Shown piece by piece: positions 43,978 through 53,195 of a DNA stretch of 64,000 nucleotides; position 1 is the stretch's first letter, and the number at the start of each line of letters is the position of its first letter. The DNA is from Chryseobacterium angstadtii (GTDB lineage: Bacteria > Bacteroidota > Bacteroidia > Flavobacteriales > Weeksellaceae). The DNA lies in the NCBI RefSeq assembly GCF_001045465.1, contig NZ_LFND01000006.1, positions 1 through 64,000 on the forward strand, written 5' to 3'. The notes beneath the pieces are model-generated. The model saw nothing but the letters and a program-made list of their open reading frames with translations. It made no database searches and was not told the DNA's origin. Made by a program: the position numbers and the translations under genes.

Positions 43978-44499
43978 TTATTGATCGGTAGCATCAACAG
44001 GTTGCATTTCCTGCAGTTTTACTCTTTTGGCCCCAAGATTCACGTAGTATTTCTCCAGTTTGTTCAGATGATCTTCACTGGTTTCCTTCCCTTTTACATG
44101 CAGGCTGTAATCGCTCCAGATATTAATGCAAAACTGACCTTTTACTAAGATTCTGCTGTTGGATTGTTCAAACCTTTTGGCAAGAAACGTATCCAGATCA
44201 TTTTTTGTTTTAAACTCATAGATCACTACTCCACCATCGTCTTTTCTCGAATTATTATACGCAAAGATGTAGAAATTTTTGATGGTGGCTCCTGTTTTCG
44301 GCCCTTCCATTTTTGAAATAATATCGGGATTATCCGTCATAAAAGGGATCTTTGTAATCCCGATATTTTTCATTTCTTTATCTATAGTGGCAGGTTTCAT
44401 GCCCTGTAATTCTACATTTTTAAGATCGAAATCCATAATGCTCTGTGCAGAGAAACTTTGAAAACATACAAAACCGATGATCAGAAGTATTTTTTTCAT
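43978..44499 (-). CDS. Hypothetical secreted protein
   Basis: 173 residues with a signal peptide (KKILLIIGFVCFQSFSAQ). The mature part is unrecognised (IKNFYIFAYNNSRKDDGGVV, QFCINIWSDYSLHVKGKE). It lies between kbl (30 bases upstream) and the hemJ-like gene (15 bases downstream) in one direction, so it is probably co-transcribed. Confidence 0.7.
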   Translation of the reverse strand: MKKILLIIGFVCFQSFSAQSIMDFDLKNVELQGMKPATIDKEMKNIGITKIPFMTDNPDIISKMEGPKTGATIKNFYIFAYNNSRKDDGGVVIYEFKTKNDLDTFLAKRFEQSNSRILVKGQFCINIWSDYSLHVKGKETSEDHLNKLEKYYVNLGAKRVKLQEMQPVDATDQ

Positions 44500-44529
44500 A
44501 AAACCTGTTTTAAATAATTAATATTTTAA

Positions 44530-45726
44530 TTAAGAAATAACACCCAGCTCTTTTCCTACTTTTTCAAAAGCAGCAATCGCTTTATCAAGGTGTGCTCTCG
44601 TATGGGCAGCAGAAAGCTGTACTCTGATTCTTGCTTTTCCTTTCGGTACCACCGGATAGAAGAATCCAATTACGTAAATTCCTTCATCCATAAGCTTTTC
44701 AGCCATTTTCTGAGCAAGTGGTGCATCATACAACATCACCGGAACAATGGCGGCATCTCCTTCAGGAATATCAAATCCTTTAGCAACCATTTCTGTTCTG
44801 AAATAAGCTGCGTTTTCCATTACCTGATCACGAAGTGAAGTATCATTGGAAATCATATCCAAAACTTTCAGAGCAGCTCCTACAATACCAGGTGCCAATG
44901 AATTGGAGAATAAATAAGGACGGGAACGCTGTCTCAACATATCGATGATCTCCTTTTTACCGGAAGTAAATCCTCCTAAAGCACCTCCTAAAGCTTTTCC
45001 TAACGTAGATGTGATAATATCCACTCTACCCATCACTTCATTCGCTTCATGAGTTCCACGGCCTGTTTTACCGATGAAACCGGTTGCGTGGGAATCATCT
45101 ACCATCACCAAAGCATCGTATTTATCTGCAAGGTCACATACTCCTTTCAGATCAGCAACAATACCATCCATAGAGAAAACTCCGTCTGTAACGATGATTT
45201 TGAAACGGTGATTCTTTTCGGAAGCAGCAATAAGCTGAGCTTCAAGATCCGCCATATTGTTATTCTTATAACGATATCTTGCTGACTTACAAAGACGTAC
45301 ACCGTCAATAATGGAAGCATGATTCAGTTCATCCGAAATAATAGCATCCTCTTCTGTAAACAAAGGTTCAAAAACACCTCCGTTAGCATCAAAACACGCT
45401 GCATATAAAATAGTATCTTCAAGACCTAAGAAATCTGCAATTTTCTTCTCCAGTTCCTTGTGAATATCCTGTGTTCCGCAGATAAAACGTACCGATGACA
45501 TTCCGTAGCCATGAGAAGCAATCATATCCTGAGAGGCCTTCATCACCTCCGGATTGTTGGACAAACCAAGATAATTATTCGCACAGAAGTTCAAAAGCTT
45601 CTTGCCGTTAGCCTCTATTTCAGCACTCTGCTGAGAAGTGATGATTCTTTCTCTTTTGTAAAGACCATCATTTTCAATGTTTTGCAGTTCGTTCTGTAAA
45701 TGTTGAAGATATTTTTCAGAGATCAT
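44530..45726 (-). CDS. kbl: Glycine C-acetyltransferase (2-amino-3-ketobutyrate CoA ligase)
   Basis: PLP enzyme that splits 2-amino-3-oxobutanoate with CoA to glycine and acetyl-CoA in threonine breakdown. 398 residues, full family length. Features: GKKLLNFCANNYLGLSNNPEV, GMSSVRFICGTQDIHKELE, VMVDDSHATGFIGKTGRGTHE, and the PLP lysine in STLGKALGGALGGFTSG near residue 243. The sequence fits kbl better than the related 8-amino-7-oxononanoate synthases. No tdh is adjacent. Confidence 0.94.
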   Translation of the reverse strand: MISEKYLQHLQNELQNIENDGLYKRERIITSQQSAEIEANGKKLLNFCANNYLGLSNNPEVMKASQDMIASHGYGMSSVRFICGTQDIHKELEKKIADFLGLEDTILYAACFDANGGVFEPLFTEEDAIISDELNHASIIDGVRLCKSARYRYKNNNMADLEAQLIAASEKNHRFKIIVTDGVFSMDGIVADLKGVCDLADKYDALVMVDDSHATGFIGKTGRGTHEANEVMGRVDIITSTLGKALGGALGGFTSGKKEIIDMLRQRSRPYLFSNSLAPGIVGAALKVLDMISNDTSLRDQVMENAAYFRTEMVAKGFDIPEGDAAIVPVMLYDAPLAQKMAEKLMDEGIYVIGFFYPVVPKGKARIRVQLSAAHTRAHLDKAIAAFEKVGKELGVIS

Positions 45727-45836
45727 TTTTTAGTAATTTTTTAGATGCGCTAATTTAATAAAAAGGCGGTAAAATATCAGCTTTTAATAGTTTTATTCTA
45801 AAAATAGAGGCTAAATTAAGTTTTAACACTACTAGT

Positions 45837-45851
45837 CTACTAATTTAGTAG
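45837..45851. promoter_or_regulatory. Palindrome in the kbl / cupin-gene divergent region
   Basis: CTACTAA-T-TTAGTAG is a perfect 7-base inverted repeat, 9 bases before the cupin gene's -7 box and in the shared divergent region with kbl. It is a possible operator, but the AT-rich setting makes chance plausible. Confidence 0.3.
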
Positions 45852-45860
45852 GATAATAGT

Positions 45861-45868
45861 TATATTTG
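45861..45868 (+). promoter_or_regulatory. -7 box of the cupin/JmjC-like gene
   Basis: TATATTTG is an exact TAnnTTTG match, 18 bases before the ATG at 45887. No clear -33 TTG is found. A palindrome overlaps the -33 region. Confidence 0.5.
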
Positions 45869-45886
45869 TTCCTTAAATTCAGGAAT

Positions 45887-46765
45887 ATGAGATTGACTCC
45901 CATTCAAAAAGTAAAGAAAATAAGTTCCCGAAGCTTTATCAGTACCTATATGAAACCTCGATTACCATTAATCATGGAAGACTTTGTAGACCCGGAAAGT
46001 CCTGCATTTAAAAAATGGAATTATGAATATTTTAAAGAAATAGCCGGCAATCATCAGGTCAATATCTACGGAAATGAACTGGAATCACTGGACAGAGTGG
46101 CCAGCAGCCCCATCGGACAGACTACATTTTCAGAATACCTCAACCTCATCAGCAGCCAACCTACAGAACACCGGCTTTTTCTTTTTAATCTGCTTACCAT
46201 CAAGCCTGAGCTTAAAAATGATCTTCATTACAATGACGTAACCAACGGGAAAGTATTAAAGTGGCTTCCTTTTATGTTTTTCGGAGGTGAAGGCTCTATC
46301 ACGAGAAATCATATCGACATTGATATGTCCCATGTATTTATAACCCAATTTCAGGGAATTAAAAGGATCTGGCTTTTCCCCTGGGAACAATCGGATCTCA
46401 TGTACAAACTTCCTTATAATTTCCACAGCCTGCCTAATATCAAAGACCCGGACTACAGTGAATTTCCTGCACTACTCTACATTAATGGTTACGAAGCACT
46501 GCTGAAACCCGGTGAAACCCTTTATATTCCTTCCGGTTGGTGGCATTATATCCAGTATGAAACTGAAGGATATTCTGTTTCCGTAAGAGCACTTCCTTTC
46601 AGTCTTCTGGAAAAATGGCGGGGCTTTAAAAATATGGTAGTTACGCGGAATTTTGATAACATCATGCGCAGAGCATTCAAAGAGAAATGGTTCAGATACA
46701 AAGTAAAAACAGCCAGAAAAAGAGCTACAAAAGCCATCAAAAAACAGAGAAGCTTCATGATCTGA
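45887..46765 (+). CDS. Cupin-like (JmjC-type) domain protein
   Basis: 292 residues from the ATG at 45887; an in-frame TTG at 45866 lies in the promoter. The double-stranded beta-helix iron site is visible: RNHIDIDMSHVFITQFQG near residue 145 (the His-x-Asp pair), and PSGWWHYIQYE near residue 220 (the distal His), in the cupin_8/JmjC pattern of 2-oxoglutarate oxygenases. The substrate is unknown; relatives include protein hydroxylases. The C-terminus is basic. It is divergent from kbl. Confidence 0.85.
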   Translation: MRLTPIQKVKKISSRSFISTYMKPRLPLIMEDFVDPESPAFKKWNYEYFKEIAGNHQVNIYGNELESLDRVASSPIGQTTFSEYLNLISSQPTEHRLFLFNLLTIKPELKNDLHYNDVTNGKVLKWLPFMFFGGEGSITRNHIDIDMSHVFITQFQGIKRIWLFPWEQSDLMYKLPYNFHSLPNIKDPDYSEFPALLYINGYEALLKPGETLYIPSGWWHYIQYETEGYSVSVRALPFSLLEKWRGFKNMVVTRNFDNIMRRAFKEKWFRYKVKTARKRATKAIKKQRSFMI

Positions 46766-46784
46766 TGATATCTTTCTGTTTCAA

Positions 46785-46822
46785 AAAAAATAAAACGGAC
46801 CATGAGTCCGTTTTATTTTTTA
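46785..46822. terminator. Bidirectional terminator
   Basis: A 14-base stem AAAATAAAACGGAC/GTCCGTTTTATTTT around CATGA, with T runs on both strands. It separates the convergent cupin gene and the first M1 peptidase gene. Confidence 0.88.
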
Positions 46823-46833
46823 TTCTATATAAT

Positions 46834-46862
46834 CCTTGTCAAGGTTTAAAACCTTGACAAGG
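46834..46862. repeat. Intergenic 14-base palindrome
   Basis: CCTTGTCAAGGTTT and AAACCTTGACAAGG face each other with one base between. There is no T run at the stem end, so it is more likely a dispersed palindrome than a terminator. Confidence 0.7.
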
Positions 46863-46912
46863 GTTCTTTCTTTCAGTTGTAAACTTCCTGACAGTTATTT
46901 TCAGTTCTGCCA

Positions 46913-48844
46913 TTAATGCTTAACAAACTTTATATTTTTCTCCTGAACCGTAAAGATATAAGTTCCCGGAACCAATTCTGAGATTTCAACTGCTTTTCCA
47001 GGCTGGTATACGGCTTTTCTGATCAGTTTTCCATCAATAGAATGAATGGAATAATCAACGGCTCTGTCAATTCCTTTTAAATACAATTCGTTTTTAGCCG
47101 GGTTCGGATACAGTGCAAATTCGTCTTTTTCTACGGAAGCTACGCTTAAAGTATTATCCTGAGTTACCGTAGAATTTTTATCCAGAATCTGGTGCTCATA
47201 ATTAAACTGAACACTCGCTACAGGAAAATTGATACTTTCAAGAAACCCTTGATTGTTTGTAGTATGATTCAGTACAAAATAGGCCGTTTCACCTCCGGTA
47301 CCGTTTACTTTAATAGGCAGCGGCATTTCAAAAAAGCTTACAGAAGCATTACTCTGAGTCTGTCCTGCTTTAAAAAAGATCTGATTTCCGGTTTGTTTCC
47401 ACTTGATGGTGTAAGTAGGATATCCCTGTCCATACAGCCAATCATTGAAAAACTCGGTAAGATCTTTCCCGCTGGACTGTAGGAATGAAGCTTTAAAATC
47501 TGCAGTGCTGGCATAGCCGTACGCAATGTTTGGTCTTGAATGGTAATCTTTCACGGCCTGATAAAATGCAGTATCTCCTAAAATCCATTTGATCATCCTC
47601 ACAATATAACCTCCTTTTGCATAAGAAAGTCTGCTGCTGAAAATCCGGTTTACACTGGAAAGTTCAGTATCCGAGACATAGGTACTTCCTGCCGTAGAAC
47701 TTGTAATCGTATTTTTCTCATTGGCCAGATAATTCAGAAACTGGGCGTTGGTCATCAATAGTTTTTCATTGGCCAGATGTTCTCCGAAAGTGGCAAAACC
47801 TTCATTCAGCCAGATATCATTCCAGGTGGCACAGGTTACTTTATCACCAAACCACTGGTGCGCCAGTTCGTGGGCAATAATTCCTTTGCTCCAGCTGCCC
47901 ATGGAAGACATGGTTTGATGTTCCATACCTCCTCCCCACTTAAATTCCATATGCCCGTATTTTTCATCACGGAAAGGATAAGGTCCGAAATAGGTTTCAA
48001 AAGTAGTCATAATCTGTTTCGTCCATTCAATATTGGCCATCGTTGTTGCATTGGCATTGGTAGACGGAAAAACATAATTCACAAAAGGGAATGGCGGGTT
48101 TCCAATGGTACTGTTTACTTTGGTAAAATTAGTAATGGACAAGGCAATCAGATAGGCTGCCGTAGGGTAAGCTGTTCTCCAGAATGTCAGTTTTTTTCCA
48201 CCCGTAAGCGTGGTTTCAGACATTAATTTTCCGTTCGCTGCCACATTATATTGTGAAGGTGTGGTAATTTTAAAGTCAAATTTTTCAATTTTATCGTTCA
48301 GACTCTGTTTTGTCGGGAACCAATCCTGTGCCCCATAAGGTTCACTCAATGTAGAAAGAACAGCCGTTGTTCCCTGGGTACCATTAAAAAAAGCATCATA
48401 CTGATCAGAAGGAGCTCCTGAATAATTAATGGTAAGGGAATCCAGCGTATTGGCAGGAATAGAAGCCGGAAAATCTATTTTAATTTCTTTGGTAGCGAGC
48501 TGTTGAAAGGTAATATTGTTACCGTGGTATTTTACCGTTGAAACAGTAAGTTCATCCGTAAGGTCAAAATAGATACTGTTCATGTTCTGATTAGGCTTAA
48601 AATGCGAAGTCACAGACCCAGAAATATTATATACTGCAGGATCCAGAGAAACATCCATTCTCTGATACTGTAAATCGTAATTCAAAGTATTGGGGTTCAC
48701 ATTATAAGCGGTCATTTTTTTAGCAAAGGATTTCATTTCCATTGCTCTCAGTCCTTTCTTTTCAATATTGTGATCATGCCCGTCCTGAGCATGTAATGTC
48801 TGGGGAAGCAAGAAGCTCAGAATCAAAAGATAAAGTATTTTCAT
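46913..48844 (-). CDS. T9SS-sorted M1 family metallopeptidase, paralogue 1
   Basis: About 643 residues from the ATG at 48844 (MKILYLLILSFLL signal). Aminopeptidase N-like order: N-terminal beta domain (YDLQYQRMDVSLDPAVYNIS), the GxMEH substrate loop (GGGMEHQTMSS), the zinc site HELAHQWFGDKVTC with the distal Glu in NEGFATF, and a C-terminal sorting domain (FALYPNPAKNELYLKGI to FVKH). Predicted to be exported by T9SS and to trim peptides at or outside the surface. It is the last of three tandem minus-strand paralogues, closest to paralogue 2. Confidence 0.92.
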   Translation of the reverse strand: MKILYLLILSFLLPQTLHAQDGHDHNIEKKGLRAMEMKSFAKKMTAYNVNPNTLNYDLQYQRMDVSLDPAVYNISGSVTSHFKPNQNMNSIYFDLTDELTVSTVKYHGNNITFQQLATKEIKIDFPASIPANTLDSLTINYSGAPSDQYDAFFNGTQGTTAVLSTLSEPYGAQDWFPTKQSLNDKIEKFDFKITTPSQYNVAANGKLMSETTLTGGKKLTFWRTAYPTAAYLIALSITNFTKVNSTIGNPPFPFVNYVFPSTNANATTMANIEWTKQIMTTFETYFGPYPFRDEKYGHMEFKWGGGMEHQTMSSMGSWSKGIIAHELAHQWFGDKVTCATWNDIWLNEGFATFGEHLANEKLLMTNAQFLNYLANEKNTITSSTAGSTYVSDTELSSVNRIFSSRLSYAKGGYIVRMIKWILGDTAFYQAVKDYHSRPNIAYGYASTADFKASFLQSSGKDLTEFFNDWLYGQGYPTYTIKWKQTGNQIFFKAGQTQSNASVSFFEMPLPIKVNGTGGETAYFVLNHTTNNQGFLESINFPVASVQFNYEHQILDKNSTVTQDNTLSVASVEKDEFALYPNPAKNELYLKGIDRAVDYSIHSIDGKLIRKAVYQPGKAVEISELVPGTYIFTVQEKNIKFVKH

Positions 48845-48879
48845 ATCTAATAAAATTATGAGCATAAATATAAATAAAA

Positions 48880-48904
48880 ACCTTCTAATGCATCATTAAA
48901 AGGT
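48880..48904 (-). terminator. Hairpin before M1 paralogue 1
   Basis: ACCTTCTAATG pairs imperfectly with CATTAAAAGGT and reads into a T-rich run on the minus strand. The same hairpin precedes the other two paralogues (51050-51085 and 53140-53176), so it was probably duplicated with the gene. Confidence 0.55.
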
Positions 48905-49097
48905 CAATTTTACGCAAAATCGATTTCTAAACATAAAATAGAAATAATTTATACTTTTTCTTAATATTTATTTCATATTATTATCAAAAACAAATAATTT
49001 TTTAAATATAAAATAAAAATAATTCACCATTCACATTAGCAATTATATGCCATTTTTAACTTCATATTAAAGATAAAACATTTAAAGCTTATTATTT

Positions 49098-51023
49098 TTA
49101 ATATTTTATAAACTTTAAAGTATGCTCTTTGATACTGAAAATATAGGTTCCGGGAACCAGTTCTGAAATCCCAACCGTTTTCCCTGGCTGATATACTCCT
49201 TTTTTCACCAACTTACCATCTATAGCATGTACAGAATATTCAGCAGATCTGTTCATTCCTTTGATATGCAATTCATTTTTGGCAGGGTTCGGGTATAAGG
49301 CAAATTCATCTTTCTCCACAGAAGATACACTTAATGTATTATCCTGAACTACTGTAGAGTTTTTCTCCAGAATCTGGTATTCGTAATTAAATTCAACACT
49401 GGCTACAGGGAAAGAAACCGTTTCCAGGAATCCCTGATTGTTCGCCGTATGATTCAGCACAAAATAGGCCGCCTCTCCACCTGTTCCGTTTACTTTAATA
49501 GGAAGCGGCATTTCAAAAAAGCTGACAGAAGCATTACTCTGCGTTTGTGAAACTTTAAAAAAGATCTGATTTCCGGTCTGTTTCCATTTGGTGGTATAGG
49601 TGGGATACCCTTCTCCGTACAGCCAGTCATTAAAAAAGCCTGTAAAATCTTTCCCGGTAGACTGAAGAAGTGATGCCTTAAAATCTGCGGTTTTTGCATA
49701 ATTGTAGGATAATTCCGGTCTTCCGTGATAGTCTCTTACAGCTTGGTAAAAAGCATTATCACCAAGAATCCATTTGATCATTCTTAAAATATAGGCTCCT
49801 TTTGCATAGGTAAGTCTGTTACTGAATATCCTGCTTACATTGGACAGCTGTGAATCCGGAACGTAAGTAGAACCATCGGGAGCTGAAGTGATATTATTGA
49901 TTTCCCCTAACAGGAAATTTTTAAACTCGGCATTGGTCAGGAGCAGTTTTTCATTGGACAGATATACTGCGAAAGAAGCAAAACCTTCATTCAGCCAGAT
50001 ATCATTCCAGGCGCCGCAGGTTACTTTATCTCCAAACCACTGATGTGCCAGTTCATGGGCAATAAGAGTTTTGCTCCATCCTCCCATGGACGACATGGTC
50101 TGGTGCTCCATTCCCCCACCGAACTTAAATTCCATATGTCCGTATTTTTCATTCCGGAAAGGATAAGGTCCGAAATAGGTTTCAAAAGTATTCATCACCT
50201 GCTTGGTCCATTCAATATTAGCCATGCTCGTAGCGTTTGCATTTGTCGTTGGATAAACATAATTCACAAAAGGAAAAGGCGGATTTCCAATCGTATCGTT
50301 CAGTTTGACGAAATTGGTTATGGACAATGCGATCAGATAGGCCGCAGTAGGATAAGCTGTTCTCCAGAATGTCAGTTTCTGATTTCCCGGAAGCGTTGTT
50401 TCCGACATTAACTTTCCGTTCGCCGCCACATTATATTGTGAAGGTGTCGTAATTTTAAAATCAAACCTTTCAATTTTATCATTCAGGCTCTGCTTCGTTG
50501 GAAACCAGTCCTGAGCGCCATAAGGTTCGCTTAAAGTACATAAAATAGGCGTCCCGTTTTGTGTGGTTGTTGTAAAAGCATTTCCTGTAGGAGGTGCTCC
50601 TGAATAATGAATGGTAAGTGAATCCAGCGTATTGGCAGGAATAGAGGCCGGAAAATCTATTTTAACCTCTTTTGTGGGAAGCTGCTGGAATGTCAGATTA
50701 TTTCCATGATACTGTACCTGTGAAACGACCATGACATCGGCAAGATCAAAATAGATGCTGCTCATATTCTGATTGGGTTTGAAATGGGACGTAACGGAAC
50801 CGGATATATTGTAAACGGCAGGATCCAGAGTCACATTCATTCTCTGATACTGAAGGTCGTAGTTTAAAGTATTGGGATTAATGTTGTAAGTGGTCATCTT
50901 TTTTGTAAAAGACTGCATTTCTTTCGCAATAAGCCCTTTCATTTCAATATTGGGCTCATATTTCTGGCTAAAGAACTGCTGAGACATTAAAAAACCAAGA
51001 ATTAAAAGATAAAATTTTCTCAT
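49098..51023 (-). CDS. T9SS-sorted M1 family metallopeptidase, paralogue 2
   Basis: About 641 residues from the ATG at 51023 (MRKFYLLILGFLMSQQFFSQ signal). Same domain order as paralogue 1, with GGGMEHQTMSS, HELAHQWFGDKVTC, NEGFASF, and a type A sorting domain starting FALYPNPAKNELHIKGM. Most segments are identical to paralogue 1. Differences cluster in signal, insertions (TTTTQNGTPILC) and the NNITSAPDG loop, as expected after a fairly recent duplication. Confidence 0.92.
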   Translation of the reverse strand: MRKFYLLILGFLMSQQFFSQKYEPNIEMKGLIAKEMQSFTKKMTTYNINPNTLNYDLQYQRMNVTLDPAVYNISGSVTSHFKPNQNMSSIYFDLADVMVVSQVQYHGNNLTFQQLPTKEVKIDFPASIPANTLDSLTIHYSGAPPTGNAFTTTTQNGTPILCTLSEPYGAQDWFPTKQSLNDKIERFDFKITTPSQYNVAANGKLMSETTLPGNQKLTFWRTAYPTAAYLIALSITNFVKLNDTIGNPPFPFVNYVYPTTNANATSMANIEWTKQVMNTFETYFGPYPFRNEKYGHMEFKFGGGMEHQTMSSMGGWSKTLIAHELAHQWFGDKVTCGAWNDIWLNEGFASFAVYLSNEKLLLTNAEFKNFLLGEINNITSAPDGSTYVPDSQLSNVSRIFSNRLTYAKGAYILRMIKWILGDNAFYQAVRDYHGRPELSYNYAKTADFKASLLQSTGKDFTGFFNDWLYGEGYPTYTTKWKQTGNQIFFKVSQTQSNASVSFFEMPLPIKVNGTGGEAAYFVLNHTANNQGFLETVSFPVASVEFNYEYQILEKNSTVVQDNTLSVSSVEKDEFALYPNPAKNELHIKGMNRSAEYSVHAIDGKLVKKGVYQPGKTVGISELVPGTYIFSIKEHTLKFIKY

Positions 51024-51049
51024 ACTCAGGATATTAGATATAATCAAAG

Positions 51050-51085
51050 ATAAAAAAAACCTTCTAATCAATGATTAAAAGGTTT
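51050..51085 (-). terminator. Hairpin before M1 paralogue 2
   Basis: AAACCTTCTAAT pairs with ATTAAAAGGTTT (one mismatch), with an eight-A run on the plus strand that reads as T on the minus strand. It follows paralogue 3 by about 100 bases and may terminate it. Confidence 0.6.
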
Positions 51086-51184
51086 GATTTAGCACAAAAT
51101 AAATGTTGATCAGCAGTCAGACTACTTTCATCACTCGCGACATCTGATTTTTCAAGATCAGATATCCGGTATTCATCATTATTT

Positions 51185-53110
51185 TTAGTGCTTAATGAAT
51201 TTCAGGCTTTGTTCTTTTACTGTAAAAATATAAGTTCCCGAGAGCAAATCTGCAATTACAATAGCTTTACCCGGCTGATACACTCCTTTTTTCAATAACA
51301 TTCCGTCTGCAGAGTGAATGGAATAAGGAGCCGTTTCTTCAATTCCTTTAAGGTACAGTTCATTTTTAACAGGATTGGGATACAAAGTGAAGATATCTTT
51401 CTCTTTTTCCACCGAAGATACTTTTAAGGTATTGTCCTGAGCTACGGTAGAATTTCTTTCCAGAATCTGGCGCTCGTAATTAAATTCCACGCTGGCAACA
51501 GGAAAAGTAACAGCCTCCGTAAATTCCTGATTATTAAAAGTGTTATTCAATGCGAAATAAGCAGTCTGGCCTCCGGTTCCATTGACTTTAACAGGCAACG
51601 GCATCTCAAAAAAGCTTACGGAAGAATGGCTTTGCGACTGTGCAACCTTAAACTGAATCTGATTTCCGGCCTGTTTCCACTTTATGGTATAAGTAGGCTG
51701 TCCCTGTCCATACAGCCAGTCGTTAAAAAATTCTGTAAAATCTTTCCCGGTAGACTGTAAGAAGGAGGCTTTCAAATCAGAGGTTGCAGCATAATTATAG
51801 GCCAGGTTCGGTCTTGCATGATAGTCTTTTAATGCCTGATAAAAAACATCATCACCCAAAATCCATTTCATCATCCATACAAGATATCCTGCTTTTGTAT
51901 AAGAAAGTCTTGAGTCAAAAATAACACTTACATTACCAAGATTAGCATCTGAGACATACACACTTCCGCCCGGGCTCGCTGTAGCTATATTTTTCTGTCC
52001 GTTCATATAAGATATAAACTGAGCGTTGTTCATCAGCAGCTTTTCATTGGCCAGATGTTCCCCGAAAGTGGCAAATCCTTCATTAAGCCAGATGTCATTC
52101 CAGGTCCCGCAGGTCACTTTATCTCCAAACCACTGATGAGCCAGTTCGTGAGCAATAAGGCTTTTATCCCATGCTCCCATAGATGAAATGGTTTGATGTT
52201 CAAGCCCGGCCCAGTTAAACCCGAATTCCATATGACCATATTTCTCGTTGCGGAAAGGATATGGACCAAAATAATTTTCAAAAGTGGTCATAATCTGCTT
52301 CGTCCATTCTATATCAGACAAACTCGAAGTATTACCCGCCGTTGCTGTATAAACATAATTGACAAAAGGGAACGGAGGATTTCCTATGGTATCGGTATAT
52401 TTTGTAAAATTCGCGATGGAAAGTGCCACCAAATACGCTGCAGTAGGATACATGGTTCTCCAGAATGTAAGTTTCTGCCCATTGGCGAGATTGGTTTCGG
52501 ACATTAATTTTCCATTGGCTGCCACGCTGTATTGTGATGGAGTTGTAATTTTAAAATCCATCCTGTCAATTTTATCATTCAGGCTTTGTTTGGTAGGAAA
52601 CCAGTCCTGCGCTCCATAAGGCTGATTGAAGGTGTAAAGTGTTGGGCTGCCACTCTGATTACCTGTAGAAAAAGAGAAGCTGTTGGGGCTTCCGGAATAG
52701 CGGATCGTTAAAGAATCCACAATATCCTGTTGAAGCAGTGCAGGGAAATCTATCTTTATTTCTCTTGAGGGAAGCTGCTGAAATGTAAGATCGGTTCCGT
52801 GATACTGCACCTGAGAGACATTCAGACTGCTCTTAAAATCAAAATAAATGCTGCTGATACTTTGACTGGGTTTAAAATGAGAAGTTACAGATCCTGAAAT
52901 CTGATTAACTTCCGGATTTAAGGTGAGTTCCATCCGCTGGTACTGCAAATCGTAATTCAGGGTATTGGGGTTGATGTTTCCCGCCCCCATCTTACCGGCA
53001 AAAGATTTCATTTCTTTAGCTTTCATTTGTTCCCTGTGCAGATTGTCCGTTTGTGATAAGGCGAGCTGACTGGTCAATGCAGTCAACAGAAAAATAATTT
53101 TTTTACACAT
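51185..53110 (-). CDS. T9SS-sorted M1 family metallopeptidase, paralogue 3
   Basis: 641 residues (MCKKIIFLLTALTSQLALSQ signal). It carries GLEHQTISSMGAWDKS in place of GGGMEHQTMSS, with the zinc site HELAHQWFGDKVTC, NEGFATF, and a C-terminal sorting domain starting FTLYPNPVKNELYLKGI. It is the most diverged of the three copies and first in transcription order, after dacB's terminator. The active-site residues are all kept. Confidence 0.92.
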   Translation of the reverse strand: MCKKIIFLLTALTSQLALSQTDNLHREQMKAKEMKSFAGKMGAGNINPNTLNYDLQYQRMELTLNPEVNQISGSVTSHFKPSQSISSIYFDFKSSLNVSQVQYHGTDLTFQQLPSREIKIDFPALLQQDIVDSLTIRYSGSPNSFSFSTGNQSGSPTLYTFNQPYGAQDWFPTKQSLNDKIDRMDFKITTPSQYSVAANGKLMSETNLANGQKLTFWRTMYPTAAYLVALSIANFTKYTDTIGNPPFPFVNYVYTATAGNTSSLSDIEWTKQIMTTFENYFGPYPFRNEKYGHMEFGFNWAGLEHQTISSMGAWDKSLIAHELAHQWFGDKVTCGTWNDIWLNEGFATFGEHLANEKLLMNNAQFISYMNGQKNIATASPGGSVYVSDANLGNVSVIFDSRLSYTKAGYLVWMMKWILGDDVFYQALKDYHARPNLAYNYAATSDLKASFLQSTGKDFTEFFNDWLYGQGQPTYTIKWKQAGNQIQFKVAQSQSHSSVSFFEMPLPVKVNGTGGQTAYFALNNTFNNQEFTEAVTFPVASVEFNYERQILERNSTVAQDNTLKVSSVEKEKDIFTLYPNPVKNELYLKGIEETAPYSIHSADGMLLKKGVYQPGKAIVIADLLSGTYIFTVKEQSLKFIKH

Positions 53111-53139
53111 AATATTCTTGTTTGGTTGATATTTTTTAA

Positions 53140-53176
53140 TAAAAAAAACCTTTTAACAAATGCTAAAAGGTTTTTA
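53140..53176 (-). terminator. Terminator of dacB
   Basis: AAAACCTTTTA pairs with TAAAAGGTTTT, with a T run on the minus strand (A run 53141-53148), about 20 bases beyond the dacB stop codon. It is the best formed of the three related hairpins in the M1 array. Confidence 0.78.
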
Positions 53177-53195
53177 AAGTACTAGACTCTATTTT

